This document shows, one piece after another, positions 7,338-15,890 of a stretch of 41,360 nt of DNA (position 1 is the stretch's first letter; every line of letters starts with the position of its first letter). A program made the position numbers and the translations under genes. Under the pieces are notes generated by a model. That model was not told the origin of the DNA, made no database searches, and was given only the letters and a program-made list of their open reading frames with translations. Source of the stretch: CAYLHS01 sp964594235 (GTDB taxonomy: Bacteria; Actinomycetota; Acidimicrobiia; Spongiisociales; UBA4744); the NCBI GenBank assembly GCA_964594235.1, contig CAZQMF010000010.1, positions 1 through 41,360 of the forward strand, read 5' to 3'.

Positions 7338-9974
7338 ATGTCGCTCATCAACAAGGTGCTCCGAGCCGGTGAGTCGCGGGTTCTCAAGGATCTCGGATCG
7401 ATCGCGGAACTGGTCGGCGAACTCGAGCCGGAGATGGAAGCGCTCGACGACGCCTCTCTCGCAGCGAAAACTGACGAGTTTCGGAACCGCCTCGCCGACG
7501 GAGAAACGCTGCACGACATCCAAGTCGAGGCGTTCGCCGCCGTCCGCGAAGCATCGAAGCGGGTGCTGGGCCAGCGGCACTTCGACGTGCAGGTGGTCGG
7601 CGCTGCCGCCCTTCACGCGGGGATGATCGCCGAGATGCGAACCGGCGAAGGAAAGACGCTCGTGTCGACGATGCCGGCTTACCTGAACGCGCTCAGCGGA
7701 CAGGGCGTTCACATGGTGACGGTGAACGACTATCTCGCCGCTCGGGATGCAGCATGGATGGGGGGAATCCACAGGTTCCTCGGCTTGGAGGTCGGACTGA
7801 TCCAGGCGGCGATGACCCCCGAACAGCGCAGACCCGCCTATGCCGCGGACATCACGTACGGGACCAACAACGAGTTCGGATTCGACTACCTGCGAGACAA
7901 CATGGCGATGCGAACCGCCGATCTCGTGCAGCGCGGCCACCACTTCGCCATTGTGGACGAGGTCGATTCGATCCTCGTAGACGAGGCTCGAACGCCTCTG
8001 ATCATCAGCGGAGTAGTCACCGACACGGCGAAGTGGTATCGCGAGTTTGCAAAGATCGTCAAGCGTCTCACGAAAGACGAGCACTACACGGTGGACGAGG
8101 GGAAACGCCAGGTGCTCACGACGGAGGAGGGTGTGGCTCGGGTCGAACAGATTCTCGGCATCGAGAACATGTACGACTACACGAGCGTCGACTTCGTCCA
8201 TCACCTCGATGCCGCTCTGCGGGCGAAGGAGTTGTACCTGAAGGACGTCGCCTATCTCGTCGACCACGGCGAGGTGAAGATCGTCGACGAGTTCACCGGT
8301 CGCGTGCTCGACGGGAGGCGGTACTCCGAAGGCCTTCACCAGGCGATCGAGGCGAAGGAGGGCGTCCGGATCAAAGAAGAGAACCAGACGCTGGCGACGA
8401 TCACCCTCCAGAACTACTTCCGCATGTACGACAAGCTCGCCGGAATGACCGGCACGGCCAAGACCGAGGCAGCCGAGTTCGCGCAGATCTACAACCTCCA
8501 AGTGGCAGAGATCCCGACGAACATGCCCGTGATTCGCATCGATCAGCCGGATCTCGTCTACAAGTCGGAGGAGGCCAAGTTCAACGCAGTAGTGGCCGAC
8601 GTGGCCGGTCGGCACGAGAATGGTCAACCGGTGTTGATCGGCACTGTGTCGATCGAGAAGTCGGAACGACTCTCGACGGCGTTGCGCAAACGGGGTGTGC
8701 CGCACGAGGTGCTCAACGCCAAACAGCACGCACGTGAGGCGGTCATCATCGCCCAGGCGGGTCGCAGAGGGGCCGTGACGGTGGCCACCAACATGGCCGG
8801 TCGCGGAGTCGACATCATGCTCGGAGGCAACCCCGAGGGCCTCACACAGATGGCGCTCGAGAAGGCCGGCTTCGAACCCGGATCGGATGAGTTCGAGAAG
8901 GCGCTCGACGAGACGGCCGCCGACTTCCGAGCCAAGACCGAAGGGGAGCGCAAGGAGGTGCTCGACGCCGGCGGCCTCTATGTCGTGGGCACGGAGCGCC
9001 ACGAGTCCCGCCGAATCGACAACCAGCTACGAGGCAGGTCAGGACGGCAGGGCGATCCGGGCGAGTCCCGCTTCTACCTGTCGCTGGGTGACGACCTGAT
9101 GCGCAGGTTCGCGTCTGACCGTGTCGAGCTGATCATGGACCGGCTACGGATACCGGACGACGTGCCCATCGAGGCCAAGATCGTGTCGAAAGCGATCGAG
9201 CGGGCCCAGGGGCAGGTCGAGTCCCAAAACTTCGAGATTCGCAAGAACGTGCTCAAGTACGACGAGGTGATGAACCGCCAGCGTGAGGTGATCTACGAGT
9301 GGCGCAACGGTCTGCTGAGACAGGATCGAAGTGAAACGCTCGTGCGCGAGTGGATCGAGGAAGTCATAGGCAGAACGGTCGAAGGTGTACTCGGTGAGGG
9401 CTCACCCCGCGACTGGGACTGGGATGAGCTGATCCGGCAGCTGACCGTGTACTACCCGACCGAGCTGGATCTGGAAACGCTCGATGACGGCAGGGGTATC
9501 GATGCGACCGATGTGGCGGACGCCGCCATCGATGAGGCTCTCGCCGTGTTCGACGTCCGCGAGGAAGAGCTCGGTGTCGACACGCTTCGTCAGATCGAGA
9601 AGACGGTCGTGCTCGCGGTGATCGACGCGAAGTGGCGTGAGCACCTTGCGGAGATGGACTACTTGCGTGCCGGAATCGGGCTGCGGGCCATGGGCCAGCG
9701 GGATCCTCTCGTCGAGTACCAGCGCGAGGGGTACGACATGTTCGCCGAGATGGTCGATACGGTGAAGAGCGAGACAACCAGGTACATGTTCCATGTCCAG
9801 GTCGCGCAGCAGGCGGCGGAAGCACAGCGACAGCAGGAGATTCATCAGCGCGAGGCCGCGGCTGCCGGCGGGCGCTCTACCGCACAGGCGACATCCACCA
9901 AGGTGGGGCGAAACGAGCCGTGCCCTTGCGGGTCCGGGAAGAAGTACAAGCACTGCCACGGAGCCAGGGCGTAG
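7338..9974 (+). CDS. secA: Protein translocase ATPase SecA
   Basis: The 878-residue protein is full length for SecA. It has Walker A MRTGEGKTL (about 100-108), the DEVD helicase-type motif in IVDEVDSILVDEARTPL, the preprotein cross-linking domain, and the second nucleotide-binding fold with TNMAGRGVDIMLGG. The typical arginine-rich GRSGRQGDPGESRFYLSL segment follows. The C-terminal zinc-binding tail CPCGSGKKYKHCHG, which contacts SecB or ribosomes in other bacteria, is complete. SecA drives unfolded preproteins through SecYEG by ATP hydrolysis at the membrane. In M. tuberculosis secA1 directly follows hpf; here three signalling genes lie between them. The ATG at 7338 starts the usual N-terminal sequence (SLINKVLRAGE). 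Confidence 0.98.
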   Translation: MSLINKVLRAGESRVLKDLGSIAELVGELEPEMEALDDASLAAKTDEFRNRLADGETLHDIQVEAFAAVREASKRVLGQRHFDVQVVGAAALHAGMIAEMRTGEGKTLVSTMPAYLNALSGQGVHMVTVNDYLAARDAAWMGGIHRFLGLEVGLIQAAMTPEQRRPAYAADITYGTNNEFGFDYLRDNMAMRTADLVQRGHHFAIVDEVDSILVDEARTPLIISGVVTDTAKWYREFAKIVKRLTKDEHYTVDEGKRQVLTTEEGVARVEQILGIENMYDYTSVDFVHHLDAALRAKELYLKDVAYLVDHGEVKIVDEFTGRVLDGRRYSEGLHQAIEAKEGVRIKEENQTLATITLQNYFRMYDKLAGMTGTAKTEAAEFAQIYNLQVAEIPTNMPVIRIDQPDLVYKSEEAKFNAVVADVAGRHENGQPVLIGTVSIEKSERLSTALRKRGVPHEVLNAKQHAREAVIIAQAGRRGAVTVATNMAGRGVDIMLGGNPEGLTQMALEKAGFEPGSDEFEKALDETAADFRAKTEGERKEVLDAGGLYVVGTERHESRRIDNQLRGRSGRQGDPGESRFYLSLGDDLMRRFASDRVELIMDRLRIPDDVPIEAKIVSKAIERAQGQVESQNFEIRKNVLKYDEVMNRQREVIYEWRNGLLRQDRSETLVREWIEEVIGRTVEGVLGEGSPRDWDWDELIRQLTVYYPTELDLETLDDGRGIDATDVADAAIDEALAVFDVREEELGVDTLRQIEKTVVLAVIDAKWREHLAEMDYLRAGIGLRAMGQRDPLVEYQREGYDMFAEMVDTVKSETTRYMFHVQVAQQAAEAQRQQEIHQREAAAAGGRSTAQATSTKVGRNEPCPCGSGKKYKHCHGARA

Positions 9975-9988
9975 CCCACGCTTCGCGG

Positions 9989-10023
9989 TTTTCGGTTCTC
10001 GGTTCTCGGTTCGCGATCTCGGG
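9989..10023. repeat. Short tandem heptamer repeat in the secA-prfB gap
   Basis: About five consecutive 7-bp units based on TTCTCGG (TTTTCGG, TTCTCGG, TTCTCGG, TTCGCGA, TCTCGGG) lie 15 bp after the secA stop. A CGGGC-gta-GCCCG hairpin (10091-10103) is further down the same gap. No coding function is seen. Confidence 0.6.
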
Positions 10024-10120
10024 TGTCCAAGACCACGGGGCGACACGGCGATGGGTTTGCCGACAACCGATGACCGACAACTCATGACCTCGGGCGTAGC
10101 CCGACTACCATTCCCCGCCC

Positions 10121-11237
10121 ATGGATATCGATCCCCGATCACTTCTGAACGAACTGCGCGCCCGGCTCTCAGATGCCCGGAGGTTCCTTTGACCTCGATG
10201 GCAAGCGTGAGCAGCTCCCGAAGCTGAGAGAGGCCGCGGCCTCTCCGGATCTGTGGTCGGATGCGTCGAGAGCGGCGGACGTCAACCGAACGCTCGCCCG
10301 ATACGAGGGTCTCATCGCGCACGTCGAACGCCTTGAGAGCATTCTCGACGACGCCGACGTGATGCTCGATCTTGCAGCCGAAGAGCGCGACGAGGCAACG
10401 GCGAACGAGACGCTGTCCGAGTTGAGGTTGGCGGAGAGCGATCTGGGCGCACTGGAGACGGAGTCGCTCTATTTCGAGGAGTACGACGAAGCCCCGGCGA
10501 TCATGAGCGTCCACGCGGGAGCCGGCGGTGTCGACGCCCAGGATTGGGCTGAGATGTTGCTGCGGATGTACCTGCGCTACCTGGAGGGCAGGGGCTACCG
10601 GGTCGAGATCGATGAGGTGACACCTGGTGACGAGGCCGGCATCAAGTCCGCCACGCTGACCGTGCACGGTGAACACGCTTACGGAGTCCTCGAGGGGGAG
10701 CGGGGCGTGCACCGTCTGGTCCGCATCAGCCCGTTCGATGCCAACAGCCGGAGACACACGTCTTTCGCCGGCGTTGACGTGATACCGGAGGTGGAGGAAG
10801 AAGAGGTGGAGATCGACCAGGACGACCTCCGCATCGAGACGTATCGCTCACAGGGAGCCGGTGGTCAGCACGTCAACGTCACCGATTCGGCGGTACGCAT
10901 CACCCACCTGCCGACGGGCACGGTCGTGACATGCCAGAACGAACGGTCCCAGCTCCAGAACAGGGCCAGGGCGATGGTGATCCTCAAGGCTCGCCTTGGC
11001 GAGTTGGCCCGCCAGGAGCGGGCGAAGGAACTCGACGAGATCAGAGGCGACCAAGAAGCCGCCGCGTGGGGTCGCCAACTTCGCTCGTACGTGCTCCAGC
11101 CGTACCAGATGGTGAAGGATCTGCGGACCGGCGTGGAGGTCGGGAACGTGCAAGGCGTACTCGACGGCGACCTGGACGAATTCGTCGACGCCTACCTGCA
11201 CTGGCGGAGGGGGAGGCAGGAGCGTGAGGGTGGATGA
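10121..11237 (+). CDS. prfB: Peptide chain release factor 2 (programmed +1 frameshift)
   Basis: The true start is the ATG at 10121. After 23 codons the frame meets TGA at 10190-10192. Reading resumes +1 at GAC (10191) and runs to the stop at 11237, for 371 residues in total. The N-terminal sequence MDIDPRSLLNELRARLSDAR then RFL/DLDGKRE is colinear with RF2. The protein has the stop-codon recognition tripeptide SPF (in RISPFDANSRRHTSF) and the peptidyl-hydrolysis motif GGQ (QGAGGQHVNV). RF2 releases peptides at UGA and UAA, and its own level controls the frameshift at its internal UGA. Ending the gene at 10190, or starting it at an internal ATG such as 10173, would be a misannotation. Confidence 0.96.
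10179..10193 (+). promoter_or_regulatory. RF2 +1 frameshift site
   Basis: The site reads GGAGG (10179-10183), then TTC, then the slippery CTT TGA C (10187-10193). A Shine-Dalgarno-like block three nucleotides before CTT, the shift-prone CTT, and an in-frame UGA followed by C are the classical elements of RF2 autoregulation. When RF2 is scarce the ribosome slips from CTT to TTT and makes full-length protein. Confidence 0.95.
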
Positions 11238-11349
11238 TGCCGTTTGTCCTCTCACCGTTGCTATCCTTTGCAACCGCCCGGTGCGGAGTTCGGGGCGAAC
11301 ATACGGCCGGCAGTTCCACAGACGGGGCCGCCGCTGAAGTGAGTGGTCC
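11238..11349 (+). promoter_or_regulatory. prfB-ftsE gap, possible ftsE promoter region
   Basis: This 112-bp gap contains TATCCT at 11262-11267 as a possible -10, flanked by a small inverted repeat (GTTGC / GCAAC). No matching -35 at normal spacing and no clear Shine-Dalgarno site before ftsE were found, so the promoter call is weak. Confidence 0.25.
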
Positions 11350-12057
11350 ATGATTCTTCTCGAAGGTGTCACAAAGGTGTACGAGGGGGGAACCGTCGCG
11401 CTCCGTGACATCGACTTGGACGTGAAGAAGGGGGAGTTCGTCTTCGTCGTTGGGCCTTCGGGGTCCGGTAAATCCACCTTGATAAGCCTGCTGCTCAGAG
11501 AGCTGCGCGCCACTCGTGGCAAGATCTGGGTTGCGGGCAAGGACATCACCAAGATGCCGGCATGGAAGGTCCCGCACCTTCGCCGGTCGGTCGGAACCGT
11601 GTTTCAGGACTACAAGCTCCTGCCGAACCGGACCGTGACCGAGAACGTCGGGTTCGCGCTCGAGGTGCTTGGTCGGCCGCGTGCGGTGGTGACTCGGCAG
11701 GTCCAACAGGTGCTGGAACTCGTCGGACTCCAAACGAAGGGCGACCGATATCCCCGGCAGCTCTCGGGTGGGGAGCAGCAACGCGTGTCCGTGGCGCGGG
11801 CATTCGTGAACCGACCGCCCATCCTTCTGGCAGACGAGCCGACCGGCAACCTCGATCCCGCAACATCCGTGGGCATCATGCGAGTGCTGGACAGGGTCAA
11901 CAGAACCGGAACCACGGTCGTGATGGCCACACATGACCATGCGATTGTGGACGCGATGCGCCGACGTGTCGTTCAGCTCGACCGTGGCAGGATCATCCGA
12001 GACGAAACACGGGGCACATACGAGAGTGTGATCGGCAGGCTCGACGGCGATGCGTAG
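11350..12057 (+). CDS. ftsE: Cell division ATP-binding protein FtsE
   Basis: The 235-residue ABC ATPase has Walker A GPSGSGKST (about 37-45), signature LSGGEQQR, Walker B ILLADEPTGNLD and the switch His in MATHDH. The N terminus (MILLEGVTKVYEGGTVALRD) and the close link to ftsX identify it as FtsE and not a general exporter subunit. FtsE hydrolyses ATP at the division site and, through FtsX, activates a periplasmic or extracytoplasmic peptidoglycan hydrolase activator. It overlaps ftsX by 8 bp. The next gene encodes a coiled-coil M23 protein, the expected FtsEX client. Confidence 0.96.
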   Translation: MILLEGVTKVYEGGTVALRDIDLDVKKGEFVFVVGPSGSGKSTLISLLLRELRATRGKIWVAGKDITKMPAWKVPHLRRSVGTVFQDYKLLPNRTVTENVGFALEVLGRPRAVVTRQVQQVLELVGLQTKGDRYPRQLSGGEQQRVSVARAFVNRPPILLADEPTGNLDPATSVGIMRVLDRVNRTGTTVVMATHDHAIVDAMRRRVVQLDRGRIIRDETRGTYESVIGRLDGDA

Positions 12058-12919
12058 GTTGATGTTTCTCGTTCGCGAAGCGCTCTCGAGCCTCCGCCGC
12101 AACGTTCTGGTGGTGGCCGCCGCGGTCGTGTCGGTGTTCATCAGCCTGACGCTCGTGTTCGGCGCTCTCGTGCTCAGTGAGCTCGTCCGAGAGAACACGG
12201 CTCGCTGGCAGGAAGGTGACCACATCATCGTGTTCCTCAACGATGTACCCGACCAGACCGAGCTGAGTCTCCAGGAGGAGGTCCAGGGCTGGTCTGAGGT
12301 TGCCAGCGTCACGTACTGCAACAAGGCCTGTGCGTATCAGGAATTCAAGGAGATGTTCGCTGATCAGCCATCGCTGCTCAACGTGGACCCCTCGGTGCTT
12401 CCCGCGTCGCTTCGCATCAAGCTGCACAACATCGACACATACAAGGACGTCACATATCGATTGATCGGGAACCCGGCCATTCGGAGGGTGGTGACGGCAA
12501 GCGAGCAGTTCGACCAGTTGTCCGCCGTGACGAAGGCGTTGAACTGGTTGGCGTTGGGTCTCGCGATCGTGCTCGGAGTGGCATCCATCGTGCTGATCGC
12601 CAACACGATCCGCATGGCCATCTACGCGCGAAGAGATGAGATCTCTGTCATGCGGCTCGTCGGAGCCTCGAACTGGTTCATCCGAGTTCCTTTCCTTCTC
12701 GAGGGGATGGTTCAGGGGTTTGTTGGTGCCTTCCTCGCCGTTGTCGCCGTGTGGATCGGCCAGAGCTACGTGACCAACCACATCAGCCCGACCTTCTTGA
12801 TCCGGCTCACGGTCGACCGTGGCTTCCTGATCTCATGGAGCCTGGCGATCCTGGTGTTCGGTGCGCTCGCCGGCGTCGTGGGGAGCGCGACCGGTGTCCG
12901 CAGGTTCCTCAAGGTGTGA
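12050..12919 (+). CDS. ftsX: Cell division membrane protein FtsX
   Basis: The 289-residue protein has a short cytoplasmic N terminus, a first membrane segment (about 20-42) and an extracytoplasmic domain of about 130 residues. Three C-terminal membrane segments (about 175-200, 222-245 and 262-285) complete the topology usual for FtsX. The extracytoplasmic loop carries two close cysteines (YCNKAC), which could form a disulfide. FtsX transmits FtsE ATP hydrolysis across the membrane to a wall hydrolase or its activator. The ATG at 12050 overlaps ftsE; the ATG four codons later (12062) is possible. The M23 gene starts 1 nt after its stop. Confidence 0.94.
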   Translation: MRRLMFLVREALSSLRRNVLVVAAAVVSVFISLTLVFGALVLSELVRENTARWQEGDHIIVFLNDVPDQTELSLQEEVQGWSEVASVTYCNKACAYQEFKEMFADQPSLLNVDPSVLPASLRIKLHNIDTYKDVTYRLIGNPAIRRVVTASEQFDQLSAVTKALNWLALGLAIVLGVASIVLIANTIRMAIYARRDEISVMRLVGASNWFIRVPFLLEGMVQGFVGAFLAVVAVWIGQSYVTNHISPTFLIRLTVDRGFLISWSLAILVFGALAGVVGSATGVRRFLKV

Positions 12920-12920
12920 C

Positions 12921-14126
12921 GTGGTGAGGAAGCTGACTCTCCTCGCCGTGGTAGCGATGATGGTGGTGCTGCTGGTCCCCGCGGCGACGCCCGTGTTCGC
13001 CGCCTCGAGCCCTGAGCAGAAGCTGTCGGACCTCGAAAAGCAGATCAGCGATCTGAACGGTCAGATCAAGGCTCAGAAAGGTGAGCGGACAGCGGTCCAG
13101 CAGGATCTGGCAACGGCTCAGGAGCGGCTGGCCGCGGTGATCGCCGAGCTCGCCGCCGCAGAGTCGAGGGTGCAGGAGGTCGAGGCGACGATCTCGTCGA
13201 CGGAGGATCATCTCGCGCTCGTCCAGCAGGACCTGGACACTCTCGAGGGTCAACTCGCCGACACGAGGGTGAGCATTCGTGAGACGAGCGATCAGCTCTC
13301 GGACCAGGCGATCGAGATGTACATGGGGGGTGTTCCAGAACTCCAGTCGGTCGTGTTCAGCGCCGGGGACTTGACCGCGGCGGCGGTCGGGGTCAACTAC
13401 GCCAAGGAGATCGTGGCGTCGAGCGAACTCCTGATCAACGATCTCGCGACGCTGGAAACGGTCGAGGCTCGTCAGAAGGAGGCCGTGGAGGAGCGCAAGG
13501 CCGCCGTTCAATCCGACTTGGCGGCGCTCGATCAGCAGCGGCAACAACTCGAGGCCGACCGCGTCGATGTCGACGTCCGCCGCCAGGAGGCCGAGGCTGA
13601 GGCTGAGCGACAGCAACAGCTGCTGGACAAGGTCAACAGCCAGATATCCACCTTCCAGGGAGAACTCACCGCTCTCGAGAAGGACCAGGCGCAGATCAAG
13701 GCCCAGATTGCAGCCGCGCAGCAGAAGGGCGGCACCAAACCATCGGTGTTGTTGTGGCCTGTGAATGGGCACATCTCGTCACCATTTGGATGGCGCGTGC
13801 ATCCCATCTTCGGGACCAAGAAGCTCCACACGGGCATCGATATCGGTGTTGCCTACGGCACGCCCATCAAGGCGGCAGCCGGCGGAACCGTGATTCTCGC
13901 CCAGACCTACGGTGGGTACGGCAACGCCACCGCGATCGACCATGGTGGTGGGCTGTCCACCCTCTACGGGCATCAGTCGAAGATCATCGTCAAGGTCGGA
14001 CAGAAGGTGACGATGGGCCAGGTGATCGGGTACGTCGGGTGCACCGGCTACTGCACCGGCCCGCACCTGCACTTCGAGGTGAGGGAGAACGGGACGCCGG
14101 TCGATCCGACCAAGTACCTCCCGTGA
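12921..14126 (+). CDS. Secreted coiled-coil M23/LytM-domain protein, EnvC-like
   Basis: A GTG at 12921, directly after the ftsX stop, gives 401 residues (a second GTG is at 12924). Residues 1-27 are a signal peptide ending PVFA. A long coiled coil (about 33-270), rich in Gln, Glu and Ala heptads, precedes a C-terminal LytM/M23 domain containing FGWRVHP, HTGIDIG, YGHQ and the HLHFEV motif. The zinc ligands (His and Asp of HTGID, His of HLH) appear present, unlike in EnvC, where the domain is degenerate. It may therefore cut peptidoglycan cross-bridges itself. The position after ftsEX and the coiled-coil architecture make it the probable FtsEX-controlled hydrolase or activator. Its stop overlaps smpB by 4 bp. 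Confidence 0.9.
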   Translation: MVRKLTLLAVVAMMVVLLVPAATPVFAASSPEQKLSDLEKQISDLNGQIKAQKGERTAVQQDLATAQERLAAVIAELAAAESRVQEVEATISSTEDHLALVQQDLDTLEGQLADTRVSIRETSDQLSDQAIEMYMGGVPELQSVVFSAGDLTAAAVGVNYAKEIVASSELLINDLATLETVEARQKEAVEERKAAVQSDLAALDQQRQQLEADRVDVDVRRQEAEAEAERQQQLLDKVNSQISTFQGELTALEKDQAQIKAQIAAAQQKGGTKPSVLLWPVNGHISSPFGWRVHPIFGTKKLHTGIDIGVAYGTPIKAAAGGTVILAQTYGGYGNATAIDHGGGLSTLYGHQSKIIVKVGQKVTMGQVIGYVGCTGYCTGPHLHFEVRENGTPVDPTKYLP

Positions 14127-14575
14127 ACGTCGTCACCACAAACCGGAAGGCGCGACACGACTACGAGATCGCCGAGGCGGTCGAAGCAGGCATCGTGCTC
14201 GTCGGCTCGGAGGTGAAGAGCCTGCGTGCAGGTCTGGCCAACCTCAAGGACTCATACGTGCAGTTCAGGGACGGCGAGGCGTGGTTGGTCGGCTGCCACA
14301 TCAGTCCCTATTCGTTCTCCAGAGGGGGTGGGCACGATCCTGACCGTGACCGGAAGCTCCTGCTGCACCGTAGGGAGATCGACAGGATCTCCGCGAAGGT
14401 GAAGGAGCGCGGGCTCTCACTGATTGCGCTCCGCATCTACTTCAAGGACGGCATCGCCAAAGTTGAGCTGGGGCTGGGGCGCGGCCGTGCGAGATACGAC
14501 AAGCGGCAGGCGATCAGGCAGAAGGAACAGCGTCGAGAGATGGACCGGGCCGCCCGCCGGACCGGCCGGATCTAG
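14123..14575 (+). CDS. smpB: SsrA-binding protein SmpB
   Basis: The GTG at 14123 overlaps the preceding stop (GTGA) and gives 150 residues. The start NVVTTNRKARHDYEI and the segment VLVGSEVKSLRAGLANLKDS are diagnostic of SmpB, as is the basic C-terminal tail (RQAIRQKEQRREMDRAARRT) that enters the empty mRNA channel. SmpB binds tmRNA and brings it to stalled ribosomes. The tmRNA gene itself lies 826 bp downstream on the same strand, beyond a convergent thioredoxin-like gene. Coupling to the M23 gene suggests expression from the ftsEX transcript. Confidence 0.97.
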   Translation: MNVVTTNRKARHDYEIAEAVEAGIVLVGSEVKSLRAGLANLKDSYVQFRDGEAWLVGCHISPYSFSRGGGHDPDRDRKLLLHRREIDRISAKVKERGLSLIALRIYFKDGIAKVELGLGRGRARYDKRQAIRQKEQRREMDRAARRTGRI

Positions 14576-15345
14576 GACGCCTGTGACCCCATCGCTTCGA
14601 GTTGTTCGAAGAACGCTGCGAGCTGCTCCTCGGGGAGCAGACCGGCGGTGCGACCCAGCACGGTCCCATCGGGTCCCGTGAACACCCAGAACGGAAACGC
14701 CGATACTCCAAACTGGGCGCTCAGTGATCCCGACCTGTCGACGATGACCGGGAACGGGAAGTCCTGCGCCTCCAGGTAGGGGACGAGTGGGTTCGATGCC
14801 GAGTCGTCGATCGCCGTCGTGATCGACACGATCTGCAAGTGCGGGTTGTTGGATGCGTTCTCCTCATACCAGGACTTCACGATGGGCAATTCCTTCTGGC
14901 AGTAGGGGCACCAGTGCGCCCACACGACCCAGGCGCGCGCGATCCCGTCGGCGGGATCGATCGACTGGATCTGACCGTCCGGGTACCACGCGCCGGTCAC
15001 GGGACCCAGCTTCATGCCGAGCGCGGTGTCTTGACCTGAGTCCGGGTAGCGGGGGAGATCCTGCGCGACGATGCTCTGGCCGTCTGAAGGCGCCGGAGAC
15101 GACTCGGCCAGTTGAAGTCGAGCCTGCGTGTCGGCGAGGGACGCTTGCAGCGTGGCGAGCTGGTACTGGAGGTCCGTGACCTGCGATTCGAGAGAGGCAG
15201 CTCGCTGATCGGCGCGGTCGGCTGCGCGGTAGACCGCGTAGTTGGCGGCAAGTGCGACGACGGCGATCAGTGCCGCCAACAGGGCGATCCCGTTGCGCGG
15301 TTGTGGTTTCTCGCGGGGACCAAATGGGTTCTCGAGCTCGGTCAT
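14572..15345 (-). CDS. Membrane-anchored thioredoxin-like (TlpA/ResA-type) protein
   Basis: From the ATG at 15345 the protein has 257 residues: a short cytoplasmic N terminus, one membrane segment (about 19-37), a coiled-coil stalk (about 43-82) and an extracytoplasmic thioredoxin-fold domain. The redox motif is WCPYC (C146 and C149), and a cis-Pro-like loop FGVSAFPFWVF follows. The sequence CPYC is closer to glutaredoxin or DsbA-type motifs than the usual CxPC of TlpA. The domain probably reduces or oxidises disulfides outside the membrane, for example in cytochrome or copper-site assembly; the substrate is unknown. A GTG at 15357 could be the start instead. Its end overlaps the smpB stop by 4 bp on the opposite strand. 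Confidence 0.85.
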   Translation of the reverse strand: MTELENPFGPREKPQPRNGIALLAALIAVVALAANYAVYRAADRADQRAASLESQVTDLQYQLATLQASLADTQARLQLAESSPAPSDGQSIVAQDLPRYPDSGQDTALGMKLGPVTGAWYPDGQIQSIDPADGIARAWVVWAHWCPYCQKELPIVKSWYEENASNNPHLQIVSITTAIDDSASNPLVPYLEAQDFPFPVIVDRSGSLSAQFGVSAFPFWVFTGPDGTVLGRTAGLLPEEQLAAFFEQLEAMGSQAS

Positions 15346-15400
15346 GTCGACAAACACAGTACCGGCTGGGGTGGCGATGCGGTATCGTGGTCAGCGACAA

Positions 15401-15753
15401 GGGGCTGAATGGAATCGACTTGCGGTGTCGAAGCCATGCCCACCATCCGAGTTGCTCAGACTCGCTAAACGGGGCACCAAGAGAACTGCCGATGCAGATC
15501 TCGCCTACGCCGCGTAAGCGGTAGTGGCACTCGCACCCTGAAAGGGGAGACGGGGCCGGATCGCGCAGCCTGGCACCAGAAGCGTGGTTGACAGCAGGCA
15601 AAGACCGCCGGACCGCTCGGAAGAGACGAGCTGACGGCCGGCAAAGACCGGTAGGCCGCAAGGCCAACGGGCACCTCCCCCGCGAGTGAGGATGATGGTC
15701 AGGGTTGGCATGAAACCCGTGAGGACCCGGGTTCGAATCCCGGCAGCTCCACC
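15401..15753 (+). ncRNA. ssrA: tmRNA (SsrA RNA)
   Basis: The RNA begins GGGGCUGAAUGGAAUCGAC and ends with a T-arm (CCGGG-UUCGAAU-CCCGG) and CAGCUCC, which pairs with the 5' GGGGCUG in a 7-bp acceptor stem. The discriminator A is at 15751 and CC follows, but the next base is G, so the last A of CCA must be added after transcription. The tag frame probably resumes at GCC 15488, giving (A)ADADLAYAA, and ends at TAA 15515-15517. The tag ends YAA where most tags end LAA. tmRNA with SmpB rescues ribosomes stalled on broken mRNA and marks the product for ClpXP-type proteases. Sequence between 15754 and the next gene shows no clear terminator or attachment site. Confidence 0.96.
15488..15517 (+). other. 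tmRNA proteolysis-tag reading frame
   Basis: Nine codons, GCC to GCG, then TAA, encode ADADLAYAA. The resume codon is inferred from the C-terminal AA, the stop position and the upstream AACU typical of actinobacterial tmRNAs. It has not been proved. Confidence 0.7.
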
Positions 15754-15890
15754 GGGGGGTGTTGGTAGTCGCGGGCGCGGCTTGTTCGCAGTTGTGGCGT
15801 CGGGCCTCCCTTTTGTGGATGATCCTGCGTTCTTGTGTGTTTCTGGGGGTTCGCAGGCGTTCGTGCCTGTGCCAGCAGGGTCGAGGCGAC

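Noticed and set aside
6990..9002. A 670-codon open frame on the minus strand opposite the HD-GYP gene and secA
   Set aside because: It lies antisense to two strongly supported genes and its product has no recognisable motif; long antisense frames are expected in high-GC DNA.
10173..10190. ATG 10173 as the prfB start, or a 23-codon peptide ending at TGA 10190
   Set aside because: The programmed frameshift explains both: the N-terminal codons belong to RF2 and the TGA is bypassed.
9402..10757. A 451-codon minus-strand open frame spanning the secA end, gap and prfB start
   Set aside because: It is antisense to SecA and RF2, and part of its length comes from the heptamer repeat.
11041..12324. 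A 427-codon minus-strand frame opposite prfB, ftsE and ftsX
   Set aside because: All three plus-strand genes have full motif sets; this is a shadow frame.
15754..15890. A prophage or island attachment site at the ssrA 3' end
   Set aside because: The tmRNA 3' end is a common integration target, but no integrase or direct repeat of the ssrA end was seen in the window.
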